A DNA stretch of 64,000 nucleotides. Origin: Typhlomys cinereus (Eukaryota > Chordata > Mammalia > Rodentia > Platacanthomyidae). A program made the position numbers and the translations under genes. The DNA is taken from the NCBI GenBank assembly GCA_023101885.1, contig JALPQD010000240.1:2449501-2513500 (forward strand). The letters are read 5' to 3'. Shown one piece after another: positions 34,365 to 46,142 of the stretch (within the stretch, counting starts at the first letter, position 1; every line of letters begins with the position of its first letter). The notes under the pieces are model-generated. The model saw only the letters and a program-made list of their open reading frames with translations. It ran no database searches and was not told the DNA's origin.

Positions 34365-34800
34365 AAATGTATTTTTTCCTAGTTGTACAAGTTTAGTAAG
34401 TAGCACTCCTTGTCACCCTCCTTTCCCTCCTCCCTCCCTTCCTGTCTTCTGTTCCCCATCCCTTCCTCTCTCCTTCCTTGCCTCCTCCTCTCTGCCTTTC
34501 CCTTCTCTCTCTTGGTGTTTCCCACCTGCTCTCTCCCATCCTCTTGTCCATTCAACTTACGGAATTCATTGTGAATCTTCTGCTCCAGTGGAGGTTCAGG
34601 CCTCTGTGGCAGACCAGGGGTTCCTGTTTGGATTTGAAGTGTTGGGCATGTGTCCCTTGTCATGGAGGGCATAGGGGTTGGTCATTAATTGATTGCCAGT
34701 TGTCAACCTGTATGCTGCCCACACTACCTACTATGTCCTACTCCTAATCTCCCTCTACTTTTAAGCCATTTCTTATATAAAGACCTTTATTTTTTCCTAG
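34365..34800 (-). mobile_element. Old L1 3'UTR fragment, minus strand
   Basis: It has a CTAGTTGTACAAGTTTAGTAAG start, a C/T-rich tract (34410-34550), GGTTCAGGCCTCTGTGGCAG (also at 13921) and TACTATGTCCTA. Confidence 0.7.
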
Positions 34801-34814
34801 ACGGTCTTTTTATT

Positions 34815-34985
34815 TTTAGTTAGGAGAGGACCTCAACACCCAGACAGAATGCTGCCTTATGCAGTGCAAAAACAGCAAAACTGAAAACAACAGCCAACCA
34901 TAATGCAGAATACCAAGTACTCTACAATGTTCACCCTGATCTAGGCCAGCCAAGTTCCTTATTCTTGCTTTCATGTTCCTTGCTC
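34815..34985 (+). mobile_element. Old L1 3'UTR fragment, plus strand
   Basis: GTGCAAAAACAGCAAAACTG, CATAATGCAGAATACCA and CCTGATCTAGGCCAGCC are in plus-strand 3'UTR order, opposite to the neighbour at 34365. Confidence 0.65.
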
Positions 34986-35169
34986 CCTCTGGCTCTCCAA
35001 GGGGCATGGGGTGTGGAAGAGTGTGGGAAGTTTGTGGTCAGAGTCCTCCAAAAGACCTTTAAGTCTGTTGGGCCAATAAATTTAGGAATTTCTCTCCACA
35101 TCTGAAAAATGAAGTAAACTATCAAGACAAATAAGCTTTAAAGATTTTTTCCTCTATTTCCGTGAAAGA
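34986..35169. other. No gene recognised
   Basis: It lies between an L1 fragment and an LTR. No element was identified. Confidence 0.4.
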
Positions 35170-35406
35170 TGTTTTAGTTACAATTGCCAATTTGATATAA
35201 ATTATAATTGCTTGTGAGAACAATTTATGGGAACTCAAGGGAATTGTCTTCATCAAGTTAGTTGAGGTTGAAGCACTTGCTCAGTATAAGTGAAATCATC
35301 CCCTGGGAGTGGTCCTACACTGAATCAAGAAAAGCAAGCAAGCATGCATACATACATTCTCTGCTTTCTGTTCTTGACTGTACATGTTATAAATCTAGTT
35401 ATTTTA

Positions 35407-35988
35407 ATAGCAAACCACAATTCAGAACATCAGAGACCCTACATTAATCACCAGGAACCAGGCCAGCCTCCTCTCTCCCCATCCCAAAGCTCAGGAAAAT
35501 TTGCGGAAGAGGGGGCAGTAAGATTGTAAGAGCCTAAAGACAGGGAGGAGCAATGCTTTGCAAGATACTACACACATGTTGGGCTGAAATAATCATAATA
35601 GGACTTTGCATGACCTGCACAATGACCAACATGTCATTGACCCCCCCCCCAAAGTCTAGCATGGATCACAGGCACTAAGATCCTTAGAGGCAAGGGATTA
35701 ATAGTTACAATAGTATTCCTATACTAAAGGGGAACACAAGAAAGAGCTCTAGGCAATGCCACTGAGTCCTTACACCTTATCAGAGAGGAGGACCCAGAGG
35801 GAAGTTTGACATGCACACTAAAGGATGCATGGGGGGGGCAGCACTGGGAGAAAGGGAGGGAGGGGGCAAAGGAAAGAGAAAAGGGGAAGGGAGTAAGGGA
35901 ATCCAGGGAGGAGTGGAGGGAGAGAGGGGAATGGGGTACCTATTAAGTTTGTATGAGTGGAAAAAATAAAGTGAGTGGAAAAAAAAAG
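35407..35988 (+). mobile_element. 5'-truncated L1 3'UTR with 13-bp TSD
   Basis: It has 3'UTR blocks, a purine tract (35830-35935) and an A-tail with a short second GTGAGTGG-A9 unit. TCTAGTTATTTTA (35394-35406) and TCTAGTTCTTTTA (35989-36001) flank it. Confidence 0.85.
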
Positions 35989-36077
35989 TCTAGTTCTTTT
36001 ATGCTTTTGCTGCTGTGACTGTCCTGCTATGGTGGACTGTAATTTGAAATTGAGAATCACATTTACCCTTCCTCTCT

Positions 36078-36138
36078 CTTATTTATTTATTTACTTACTT
36101 ACTTGTTTATTTATTTATTTTTATTTATTCAATTGTGC

Positions 36139-36191
<53 letters not shown>

Positions 36192-36406
36192 GAACCACGG
36201 GGGGAATTTGGAAACCACCATGGACCACCTCCACCTCCTCCTTGTTTACTCTGCCCTGGGATTCACAGGCTCCACCCTACCAAGATTAGAAACACAGGCC
36301 GCCCCTGCTTCCTCCCAGCGTCTATATGTGGGTTCTAGTATCTGAACTCAGGACCTTCCGTCTGCAAGGCAGAGAGGGTTAACCCCTGAGCCACCTCTCC
36401 AGCCCC
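36078..36406 (-). mobile_element. tRNA-headed SINE, minus strand, with 14-bp TSD
   Basis: It is the same SINE as at 24788: head GGGCTGGAGAGGTGGCTCAG on the minus strand, shared body, then a (GT)n tract (36136-36187) and a TTTA-rich end. TACCCTTCCTCTCT flanks it at 36064-36077 and 36407-36420. Confidence 0.88.
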
Positions 36407-36529
36407 TACCCTTCCTCTCTTAAACTGTTTTTGTTAGAGTATTTTATCACAGAAGCAGGAAAATAAAATAGGACAATTGACATAAGAATTTAGGAGGGTT
36501 GAACTGTATTTGTAGACTGCTTCAGATAG

Positions 36530-36935
36530 CCATTTTCATAATATTAATTGTTCCAATAAGCATAGTAGTTTTCTATTTCCATTCTCTTCTGTATTAAATA
36601 TTTTAAAGTTTTCATTATTTCATTCATTTCATGTGCCTGGTTACATTTATTTCATGTTATTTTATGTTTTTGAGCCAATGATGAATGGTCCTCTTTCTCT
36701 GATTTCTTCCTTGGCATATTTTTATTCACATATGTGAGACTGTACTTTTCTCTATGTTAATTTTGTATCCTTCAAATTTGCTGAAAGTATTTATTGGCAA
36801 TGAAAGGTTACTGGTAGAGTCATCAGGCTCTCATGAGAAGAATCATACATTTATAAATAAAAACACTTTGAATTTTTCATTTCCTATCTTTCCTTTTTTA
36901 TTATCTTCTCTTATTTCTCTAAGTTTTCTAGTATT
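36530..36935 (-). mobile_element. Old L1 ORF2 fragment, minus strand
   Basis: It matches the reverse-transcriptase region of the minus-strand L1 at 43700-44000 in order (TTTTGTATCCTTCAAATTTGCTGAA, GAGTCATCAGGCTCTCATG). It is strongly diverged. Confidence 0.6.
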
Positions 36936-37084
36936 ATATTCCTTCAAAAGGGCCATGCTGGGAAGATTTTTGAAAGTCATCCCACACCGAAGGGATTATC
37001 TTGAAGAAACACATCCTATTATCTGGAGGAACTGGTTTTAATATGAAAGAATATGGAAATGAGCTCTCTATTTCAGATAAACTA

Positions 37085-37420
37085 AGTTCTTCAAAAGAAA
37101 AATCTAGACCATGAAGTCTGCCACAAGGTCTACTGGGCTGGGCCCCTAATAGGAACAAACCAATGAGATATAGGGGACCAAAAACTACAATCAGGTTTTC
37201 AGAAACTGGAGCTAACCAATAAGGAAAAACTCCTTTTCCTGGAGTCCATAAGTTCTATTCAACTCTCTTGCCCCTCATGAAATTTATGTCCATGAGTTCC
37301 ATTCTTTCTCTCCTCTAATAAAAATCTGCCTTCATCATCTATGCTTGTTCTGGTTTCAATTTTCAACTCCTAAACACAAGAACTGGACATAAAAACCTAC
37401 CTTGGAATACTACTACTAGT
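37085..37420 (+). repeat. Possible ERV1-type LTR
   Basis: Two CCAAT boxes (AACCAATGAG, TAACCAATAAGG), AATAAAAATCTGCC and a T-rich downstream part suggest U3-R-U5 order. Edges are unknown. Confidence 0.4.
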
Positions 37421-37770
37421 GTTGCAACAAAGGCCCTGATTTTACAGGCCAAGGGAGCCAGGTACAATCACCACCACGTGGCCTCTAATGGAACAGGGAC
37501 CAAAAGGTGTGATGGCTTCAGCACATCGATCCCAGAAGGTGCAAGAACCATGCATTCGTTGGGGGATTTGCATCGATCCAGGGATAAGCCATCAGATTCT
37601 AAGAAGATGAAAAACCACAACAGAGACACATTACAAAGATGCAGGATTGTAAAACTCGGGGATTTGCTACACCCAGCCCTGACTTGGCTGACAACCCCAG
37701 GAAAGGGAGAGCCAGGGTAAAACATCTGGAACCAACGTCATGGAAAGAAAAAAGACAACATAAATTTTAA
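37421..37770. other. No gene recognised
   Basis: Frames of 80 and 85 codons on opposite strands (37478-37720, 37725-37468) overlap completely, and neither has a recognised domain. It could be ERV interior after the possible LTR at 37085. Confidence 0.35.
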
Positions 37771-37779
37771 AAAAATGAA

Positions 37780-37870
37780 TCAAAAAACAACAAAGGAATC
37801 ACAGATCACAGATCATAGGTCAAATGGACCTAATCGATGTCCACATGACATTTATCCAAAGACTACAGAA
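37780..37870 (+). mobile_element. Old L1 ORF2 endonuclease fragment, plus strand
   Basis: AAATGGACCTAATCGATGTCC and ACATGACATTTATCC resemble the L1 endonuclease segment. The next L1 piece is in the opposite orientation. Confidence 0.5.
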
Positions 37871-37879
37871 ATAAAATTT

Positions 37880-38500
37880 ATTTGGTATCTGTTCTGATTG
37901 ACCGTTTTGTTTCTAATTTCATTAATGTGGATATTTTCTCTTTTTCTTTTTGCTAACTTGGCTAAAGTTCTATCAACCTTGTTCATCTTTCAAAAAACCA
38001 ATTCTTTGTTTCATTAATCTTCGTATTTTTTTCCAGTTTCTATTAGATAAATGTGTAATCTAGTCTAAAATATTTTGTTCTACCTACAGCTTTGGGGTTT
38101 GGTTTTTTATTGCTTTTCCAAAGACTTAAGATTATTTGTTCAGTTTTATATCGGTTCTCTCTAACGTTTAAAATGTAAGATTCATAGCTACAAATTTGTC
38201 TCTTAGGATTGCATTAATTTTATCCCATAGGATTTTGTATGCTGTATTTTAGCTTTTGTTTGATTGCAGAAATTTTTTATCCACAAAACTATTCATTTTT
38301 CAATAAATTGCCATCTAACCTCTATAAATTCTATATAAGATTTATATTACTGTTGGTTTGTAGCCTTATTCCATTGAAATCAAGTAGAATATAAGAAATT
38401 ATTTCAGTTTCCTGTACCTAAGAATTATTTGTATCCCAATATATGATCTATTTTAGAGAGAGTTTCATGGACTGTGAAAGGATATATATGTAAATACATT
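37880..38500 (-). mobile_element. Old L1 ORF2 fragment, minus strand
   Basis: Blocks match 44880-45500 (CTAATTTCATTAATGTGG, CTTGGCTAAAGTTCTATCAACC, CCCAATATATGATCTATTTT). No open frame remains. Confidence 0.7.
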
Positions 38501-38509
38501 GTTTCATGC

Positions 38510-38845
38510 TGTCATAAGTTAAATATATGTTTTCCACAACTGGCTCATTAATTTGAATTCTTAATTGATATTAATGTTTAGGAAGGTCATGGCACCTTTA
38601 GGAAGTAGAATTTTGTTGGAAGAAGTCATGTCACAGAGAGGGGGTTGAAGTTTTAGTAGCCCAATCCTGTTTCCTTTATCAGTTTTCTCTTTTCTCTTTG
38701 TCTTTATAATAACTGCTGTGGCCACAGCTATCTCCAAACTTCTGCTATCCACCATGACTTTTCCACCACAATGGAAACCAAATAAATCTCCCCATAAGTT
38801 TTGATTGATATTGTCTCACAGTAACTAAACAGAAAGTAAATATGG
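38510..38845 (+). repeat. MaLR-type LTR, old
   Basis: GGAAGGTCATGGCACCTTTAGG, CCATGACTTTTCCACCACAATGG, AACCAAATAAATCTCCCC and TCACAGTAACTAAACAG are in LTR order. Confidence 0.65.
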
Positions 38846-38869
38846 TAAAAACCTTACACTGGTATTCTA

Positions 38870-39785
38870 TTTGATCTCCCATTCTTTGTGTTTTTCTCTT
38901 GTGACTTTCAACATACTATTTTTGTTTTTTATATTTGGTGATTTAATTACAATATGATAAAGTATTGTACTTTTCTAGTTTTGAATGTTTGTTGATCAAA
39001 TTCTTTAGCATGAATTCTTCACCTTGTAATAGGTTATTATCCTTAAGTTTTTCCTTTCATAATGTCTTAGATGTCTTTAAATTGATAATCATTCTATTTA
39101 TTTTTATGTTTTAATGTAAATTCCAATTTTTTCACTTTATTTTCAGTCTCAGATATTCTGTTTTCTCTTTGACTCATTCTATTGATATGGATATCCACAA
39201 AGCTTCTATTTAATTTATTACATTATTCACTATTCTACTTAGGCTTTTCTTTAGTATTTCTATCTCTTGTGATTCTTTCCTATCATATATAGAGTTTCTT
39301 ATTTCATTCAACTATTTTTTATTGTTAAAAATCTTTTCAGAATTTGTGTCTTTTGTTTCTTTAAACATACTTAGAATTAATTGTTTAAGATTTTTGTCTA
39401 GGTTTTATCTAAGTCACTAGCAATGGACACCATTTCTAACATAAAGTAATATCCTGGGGAGACGTGTTGCCTCATCAATAGAACAGACCAGTGATAGGAA
39501 AGTGTATTTAAGTCTTAAGATAAAGTAGGGAATTCAGAGGAAAAGAAACTAACAAGGATAAAGATAATGTAATAGTAAGATGTCAATGAGAATTCCATTG
39601 TACATGTCATAATTTGAAGATACTAAATCTACATAGACATAGAAAATGAATTTCATTGTAAAAATACAGACAGTATTTTCAAATTAATAAAAAAAGTCAC
39701 AGAGTTATATAAATAAGTGTCAATTTGGATATATTACGATACAGGAAGTATTTTGTATACTCATAAACATGATTCAGAAGTAAAC
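38870..39785. other. A/T-rich stretch, possibly very old L1, no gene
   Basis: Parts of 38870-39420 look like old minus-strand L1 but no block is secure. 39440-39785 was not recognised. Confidence 0.3.
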
Positions 39786-40230
39786 TTTCTTTTTTACATG
39801 ATTATTAAAACACCAAGATTACAGAATGAAGAAAGCATTCAGAAAGCTATAGAGAGAAGGGCCAACTCACAAATAAAGGCAAGTTCTTAAGAATAACAGG
39901 AGATTTTTTTTCAGTTGAAACCTTAAAGCCCAGAAGGATTTAGAAAGATATATTCCTAGTTCTAAAAAATAACTATCAACACAGACTACCATGTATAAGA
40001 AAGTTGTATATCATAAATGAACAAAATGAGAAAGCAATCTGTGATGAAAATGGACTGGAGGAATTATGAACAGTTATGAACTTAGGTAAAGAGCACATAC
40101 TTTAAGGAATCCTTCATACTGAAGAGAAAAACAAATTTGTCCATAAGCCCACAAGAAAGGATAAGTCGCACCAGAGCAAAAGTCAAGGAAGATGGGAACA
40201 GGAAACAAAAACTCTAAAACGTCAACAAAA
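39786..40230 (+). mobile_element. Old L1 ORF1 C-terminal fragment, plus strand
   Basis: GGGCCAACTCACAAATAAAGGC, GAAACCTTAAAGCCCAGAAGG and AAGGAATCCTTCATACTGAAG follow the ORF1 C-terminal order of mammalian L1. Confidence 0.6.
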
Positions 40231-40317
40231 TGGCAGACCAAGATATTTATCACAAGTAGCTCTTGTGATAAAGAAATTCTGTGGGCACCCCTGAAAGGTA
40301 TTATCTGGATTAAAATT

Positions 40318-40650
40318 GACCTCCGGGAATTTCAGAGAGTGATTGTCTTGACTACATTAATTGATGTCATAATGCCCACTCATTGTAGGTAAGATTACTC
40401 CATAGGCAGGTGTTCTCCTACTGGATAAAGATGGAAAGAATGAGCTGAAGCAATGGCAAGCATATGTCCGCTGCTTTCTCCTGTTGATTGTGGAAATGGT
40501 GCGACCAGTATCTTAGATACTGCTGCTGTGACTTCCTTGACACAATGGATTGTAACCTGGCAGTGAGAATTGGAATAAACCCTTTCATCACCCAAGTTGC
40601 TTGACTCAGGTATTTTGTTGCAACTTTGAATATCTCAATAGTCTCAAGCC
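40318..40650 (+). repeat. MT/ORR1-like LTR (MaLR), old
   Basis: It carries TGATTGTCTTGACTAC, GATTGTAACCTGGCAGTGAG, GAATAAACCCTTTCATCACCC and TTGACTCAGGTATTTTGTTGC. Confidence 0.65.
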
Positions 40651-40869
40651 CACAATAGAAAGAGAGTCTGATAGTCCAAACAAAAAACAAAAACAGGAAA
40701 CTTGTATTTATTGCCTCCAAAAAAAAAAAAAAAAGAGAAAAGAAATGCTATCTTAAGATGACAGTATAGATATAGTATTCCAAACAGAAGGACCTAGAAA
40801 TCAGTAAGATGTCACTGTTCTAATATCTAGGAAAACAGACTCAATCCAAGTTACTTTGAAAAGATGAAG

Positions 40870-41182
40870 AAGTTAGTTATAATGGTTACTTTGTTTTCAA
40901 CTATAATCACCAATAAAAGGTGATTACATGATCATCCCTTTAAAAGATTATCTTGTTTATGTTAATTGACGCAGGTTGATAAGTTATAACATATAGGGAA
41001 TCTGGAAACTAACAAGTACTAGCAAGGAAGCACACGTTGATTCAAAACATTCTGCTGTTGCTGGGGCTGTGATATGGTCAATCGCTTCAGGTTCTTTACA
41101 GTTGTAAGCCAGTTACTTGATTTTCCTATTTAAGTTGCTTAGTTCAGGTATTTTTCTGTAGCAATAAATACTTCAGCTAAAA
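40870..41182 (+). repeat. MaLR-type LTR, old
   Basis: It ends TTAAGTTGCTTAGTTCAGG...GCAATAAATACTTCAGCTAAAACA and is followed by AAATTGGTACC, the usual join to a Leu-type primer site and MaLR interior. Confidence 0.65.
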
Positions 41183-41215
41183 CAGAAATTGGTACCTAGG
41201 AGAGTTATCACTTTG

Positions 41216-41278
41216 GTTTTTGTTTTGCTTTGTTTTTTGCAATGTAAAATTCTGTTTTATTGTGAATTGCTTTGTACA
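41216..41278 (-). other. Candidate L1 3' transduction
   Basis: On the minus strand, after the L1 A-tail (41279-41297), about 40 non-L1 bases include AATAAA (41261-41256). Then, 17 bases on, comes a decayed A-rich tail (41238-41216) that abuts the TSD. This is the structure left when L1 transcription reads through to a downstream polyadenylation signal. Confidence 0.6.
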
Positions 41279-41297
41279 TTTTTTTTCCTTTTTTTAT

Positions 41298-42270
41298 TTC
41301 CACTCATACAAACTTAACAGGTATACCAGTCCCCCCTCCCTCCAACCCCCTATCCCCCTGTACCCCCCTCCCCTCCCCCTTCCCTCCCCATCCCCCAATG
41401 CCTCCGCTTCCCATCCCTGGAGCATCCTTTAATGTTCATACCAAACTATCCTCTGGGTTCTCCTCTCCAATGAGGCTTAAGGACCCAGTGGCATTTCCCA
41501 GAACCCTTTCCTGTGTTCCCATTAAGCATAGGAACACTACTGTGGCTGTCAATCCCTTGCCTCCCAGGATCCTAGTGCCTTTAGCAAATGCTAGACTTTG
41601 TGAGGTCAATAGTATCCAAATAGGATTGTTTCGGCCCTAACTTGTGTGGAGTATCTTGCATATTATTGCTCCTCCAAAACTTGTGCGCTTACAATCTTAC
41701 TACCCCCTCTTCCGCAAATTTCCCTGAGCTTCAGGAATTAGGCTGGCCTAGTTCCAGGTGATTGATATAGAGTCTCTGATGTTCTGGATTATGGTTTGTT
41801 GATTTTTTTTTTCAGTTTTGCTGCTCCCGCAATGCTCTCGGCTCCACCCTGATGGGTATTGGATGTCACCCCCTGGCCAGAGATAAAGACCTGTTAAATT
41901 AGAGTCTTGTTATAAAAGTATGTTCAAAGGTAGATGTAATAAAAGTAGGAAACCGTGGTGAGGGAGGGGTCAATCACTCATCTGCAAAATGGTTACTTTC
42001 TATCTGCCAGACTATACGCCCACCCCTTCTGGTAAGATCATACCCCATCAGTTGTAAATGATCAGGAAGGAACGTCTATGAACTTAACCAGATGTCTCAT
42101 TATGTACTTGCAGTCCTTGGATGGTGGCCTATTTTCTCTGCTGTAACATGGTCCCCTCTCTCCTTGTGTCTGGTGTGGCCCTCCTTCCACATCCCTTCTG
42201 TTCATAATCTTAGCAATTACTGTAGTTATTACAGAAATTTATCTTTGAGTGTCTCTAAGTGGGTTTCGTA
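41298..42270 (-). other. L1 3'UTR
   Basis: It holds the C-rich tract (41330-41400) and the conserved 3'UTR blocks. A short internal gap near 41615-41620 joins AATAGTATCC to AAATAGG. Confidence 0.85.
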
Positions 42271-45200
42271 CTAGGAGCCACCTATTAGGGAGTACATATG
42301 GCGCTTAATTTTCTGTGTCTGGGATACTTCACTCAATATAATTGTTTCTAATTCCATCCATTTCCCGGCAAATTCCATTAATTCATCATTTTTGATGGCT
42401 GAGTAGTATTCCATTGTATAGATGTATCACATTTTCCTTATCCACTCGTCAACTGTTGGACATTTGGGTTGATTCCATGACTTTGCTATTGTAAACAGTG
42501 CTGCTATGAACATGGTCGTGGCTTGTGCTATCGAGGTGAATTTTTGCTGTATGGGGGGTTATTCCCAAAAGTGGAATAACAGAGTCATATGGCATTTCAA
42601 CCGTTAATTTCTTTAAGAATCTCCAGACGGCTCACCAGAGTGGCTGTATGACCCTGCATTCCCACCAGCAATGTAGGAAAGTTCCCCTCTCTCCGAATAC
42701 TCTCCAGCATTTGTTGTTGTTTGTATTGTGGATTTTTGCCATCCTAACCAGGGTGCGATGATTTCTCAGGGAAGTTTTGATTTGCATTTCCCTGATGGCT
42801 AAGGAAGTGGAGCATTTTTTAAGATATTTGTTAGACATTTTAATTTCATCCCTGGTAAAATTTCTTTTAAGTTCCAGGGCCCGTTTTTTAATTGGGCCAT
42901 TTGTTTCCTTGGTGTTTAGTTTTCTAAGTTCTTTGTGCACTCTGGATAATAGAGCTCTATCAGATATGTGGTTAGTGAAGATTTTCTCCCATTCTGTGGG
43001 TTGCCTTTGAGCTCTTGTTACAACCTCTTTATCTGAACAGAAGCTCTTTAATTTCACAAGATCCCAAATGTTGAGTTGGTAGCAGTGACTGGGATATTGG
43101 ATGTCTATTTAGGGACTGTTGGCTTGCCTAATCAGCTCGAGGGAGTTCCCTACCCTTTCACCTATGGTTTTATAGTCTCTGGCCTTATATCAAGGTCCTT
43201 GATCCATTTGGAATTAAGTCTTCTACATAGTGACAAGTACGGGTCCAGTTTTAATCTTCTGCATGTGACATCCAGTTTTTCCAGCACCATTTGTTGAAGA
43301 TACTGTTCTTTTTCCATTGGATTCTTTGGGCCCCTTTGTCAAAGACCAAATGGCTCTAATTTTGTGGGCTTATATCTGGGTCTTCAATCCTTATCCATTG
43401 ATCTGTGTGTCTATTTTGGAGCCAGTACCAGGCTGTTTTTATAACTATGGATTTGTAGTATAGACAGGTTTGGTATGGTATTACCTCTAGCAGTGTTTTT
43501 GTTACTCAGGATTGTCTTTGCTATCCTGGGTCTTTTGTGCCTCCATATGAATTTTGAGATTGTTTGGTCAACTTCTTTGAAGAATTGCTTTGGGATTTTA
43601 ATTGGTATAGCACTGAATTTGTATATTGCCTTTGGTAGGATGGTCATTTTTACGATGTTGATTCTGCCAATCCAGGAACATGGGAGGTCTTTCCACCTTC
43701 TGGTGTCTACTGCAATTTCTGTCTTTAGGGTTTTAAAGTTTTCATTGTAAAGGTCTCTTTCTTGCTTGGTTAGGTTTATACCAAGGTATTTCTTTTCTTA
43801 GGGGCTATGGTAAATGGGATTGTTTCCTTCAGGGCTTTTTCACTTCTTTCATTCTGGGCATATAAGAAGGCCACTGATTTTTGCACATTTACTTTGTATC
43901 CTGCCACCCTGCTGAACTTCTGTATTAGTTCCAGGAGCTTCCTGGTGAAGTTTTTGGGATCACTCAGGTATATGATCATGTCATCTGCAAATAGAGATAA
44001 CTTGACTTCTTCCTTGCTGATCTGAATGCCTTTTATAAGTCCCTTTCTTGTCTTATGGCTTCAGCTAAGACTTCAAGTACAATATTGAAAAGAAATGGCG
44101 ACAGTGGACAGCCTTGTTTAGTTCCTGATTGAAGTGGGAATGCTTCAAGTTTTTCCCCATTGAGTATAATCCTTGCTGTTGGCTTGTTGTATACAGCTTT
44201 TATTATATTGATAAAGGTTCCTTCCATTCCAACCTTCTCTAGGGTTTTGATCATAAAGGGCTGTTGGATCTTGTCAAAAGCTTTTTCTGCATCTATCGAG
44301 AGTATCATGTGGTCTTGAACTTTGGACTGGTTTATAAGGTCAATTATCCTTATTAATTTGCATTTGTTGAACCAACCTTGTGTGCCTGGGATAAAGCCTA
44401 CTTGATCCCCATGGATGATCTCTTTGATATGTTTTTGAATCCGATTTGCTAAGACTTTGTTGAGAATCTTTGCAGTCTGTGTTCATCAGGGAGATCGGTC
44501 CTATAGTTTTCTTTCTTAAGTATATCTTTATTAGGTTTTGGGATTAATACGATATTAGCTTCATAGAAGGAATTTAGCAGTGTTCCTTCCTTTGGTATTT
44601 GATGGAGCAGTTTAAGGAGTATTAGTGTTATTAGCTCCTTAAGTGTCTGGTAGAACTCTGTGCTGAATCCATTGGGTCCAGGACATTTTTTGGCGAGAAG
44701 ATTCGAGATTACTTCCTCGATTTCCTCATATGTTATAGGACTATTTAAATAATTCACAACTTCCTGATTCAATTTAGGTAAGTTGTGTTTACTTAGGAAT
44801 TCATCCATCTCTTTTGTGCTGTCGAATTTCACAGAGTATAAATTTTTGAAATATGACGTTATAATTCTCTGGATTTCTTGGGTATCAGTAGTGATAACTC
44901 CATTTTCATTTCTAATTTTGTTAATTTGGCTTTTCTCTCTCTTGGTTTAGGTTAATTTGGCTAGGGGTTTATCAATCTTATTGATTTTTTCAAAAAAACA
45001 ACTTTCTGACTGGTTAATTTTCTGTATCGTTTTCCTAATCTCGATTTCAGATATTTCTCCCCTTAGTTTGCTAATCTTCCTTCTATTGCTTTTGATATCA
45101 GATTGCTCTAGTGTCTCTAAAGCTTTTAGGTGCATTGTTAAGTTATTTATTTCTGATGTTTCCTTTATTTTTTTGATGTAGGCATTAAGAGCTATGAACT

Positions 45201-46092
45201 TACCCCTTAGTACAGCTTTCATTGTGTCCCAGAGATTTAGGTAAGTTGTATTTTCAGTATCGTTCACTTTCAGGAAATCTTGAATTTCCTTTTTAATTTC
45301 TTCCTGAATCCAATTCTCATTCAGCATCATAGTGTTAAGTTTCCAGAAGTTAGTGTATTTTCTGTTGTTTGTTGTGTTGTGGATGTCAAGCTTTAGGCCG
45401 TGGTGGTCTGATAAGGTGCAGGCTAGAATTTCAACTTTCTTGTATATGTGGAGATTCATTTTGTGGCCCAATATGTGATCTATTTTGGAGAAAGTTTTGT
45501 GTGCTGCTAAGAAAAATGTGTATTCTTTGGTACATGGAAGAAAAGTTTGATAGACATCTCTAAGGTCCATTTCAGTAAGGGTTTGATTAAGCTCCAAAGT
45601 GTCTCTGTTAATTTTTTACCTGTAGATCCGTCCCATGTTGAGAGGGTGTTATTGAAATCCCCAAGAATTATCGTTTTGGGATTGCTTTCTCGCTTTAAAC
45701 GTCGTAGGGTTTTCTTAATGAATGTGGGGGGGGCCTGTATTGGGTGCCTATATGTTCAGTATTGTGAAGTCTTCCTGGTGAATTGTACCTGTGACTAAAA
45801 TGTACTATCCATCTGTGTCTCTTATGATTTTTTTTGGTTTGAAGTCCACTTTGTCTGATAGCATAATGGCTACCCCTGTCTGTTTTCTGCTCCCATTTGC
45901 TTGTAGAATTGTTGACCAGTCTTTTATTTTTAGGATGTGCCTATCTTTTGTGGTGAGATCAGTTTTCTGCAGGCAACAGATTGATGGATTGTGATTTTTA
46001 ATCCAAGTTTGTAATCTGTGTCTCTTGATCATTGAGTTTATTCCATTAACATTGAGTGTTATAATGCAGAAACTATTTTTAATTCTGGACAT
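42271..46092 (-). pseudogene. L1 ORF2, near full length, broken
   Basis: It starts at ATG 46092 (MSRIKNSFCIITLNVNGINS) and ends at TAG 42273-42271, about 1,274 codons before indels, the usual L1 length. The endonuclease region starts at 46092-45805 and continues at 45597. Reverse transcriptase lies at about 44832-43411 with the FADD catalytic motif intact (43991-43980). The Cys-rich knuckle is near 42690. About seven frameshifts or stops separate the open pieces. Confidence 0.9.
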
Positions 46093-46142
46093 TTATTATG
46101 TTTAGTGGTTTTTGTAAGTATATTGCTTCGCTTTTAATGGTG

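Larger units (their letters stand above)
35170..36475 (+). repeat. MaLR-type LTR split by an L1 and a SINE
   Basis: With the two insertions removed, 35170-35406, 35989-36077 and 36407-36475 join into one LTR of about 400 bases. It runs from TGTTTTAGTTACAATTGCC to ATTTTATCACAGAAGCAGG and ends GGACA. The flanks AAAGA and ATTGA do not make a clean duplication. Confidence 0.75.

Noticed and set aside
35975..36345. Val/Cys-repeat frames of up to 104 codons
   Set aside because: They are produced by the GT microsatellite and SINE body.
37468..37725. Paired 80/85-codon frames as a small gene
   Set aside because: They are complementary frames in the same stretch with no recognised domain, splice context or repeat-free support.
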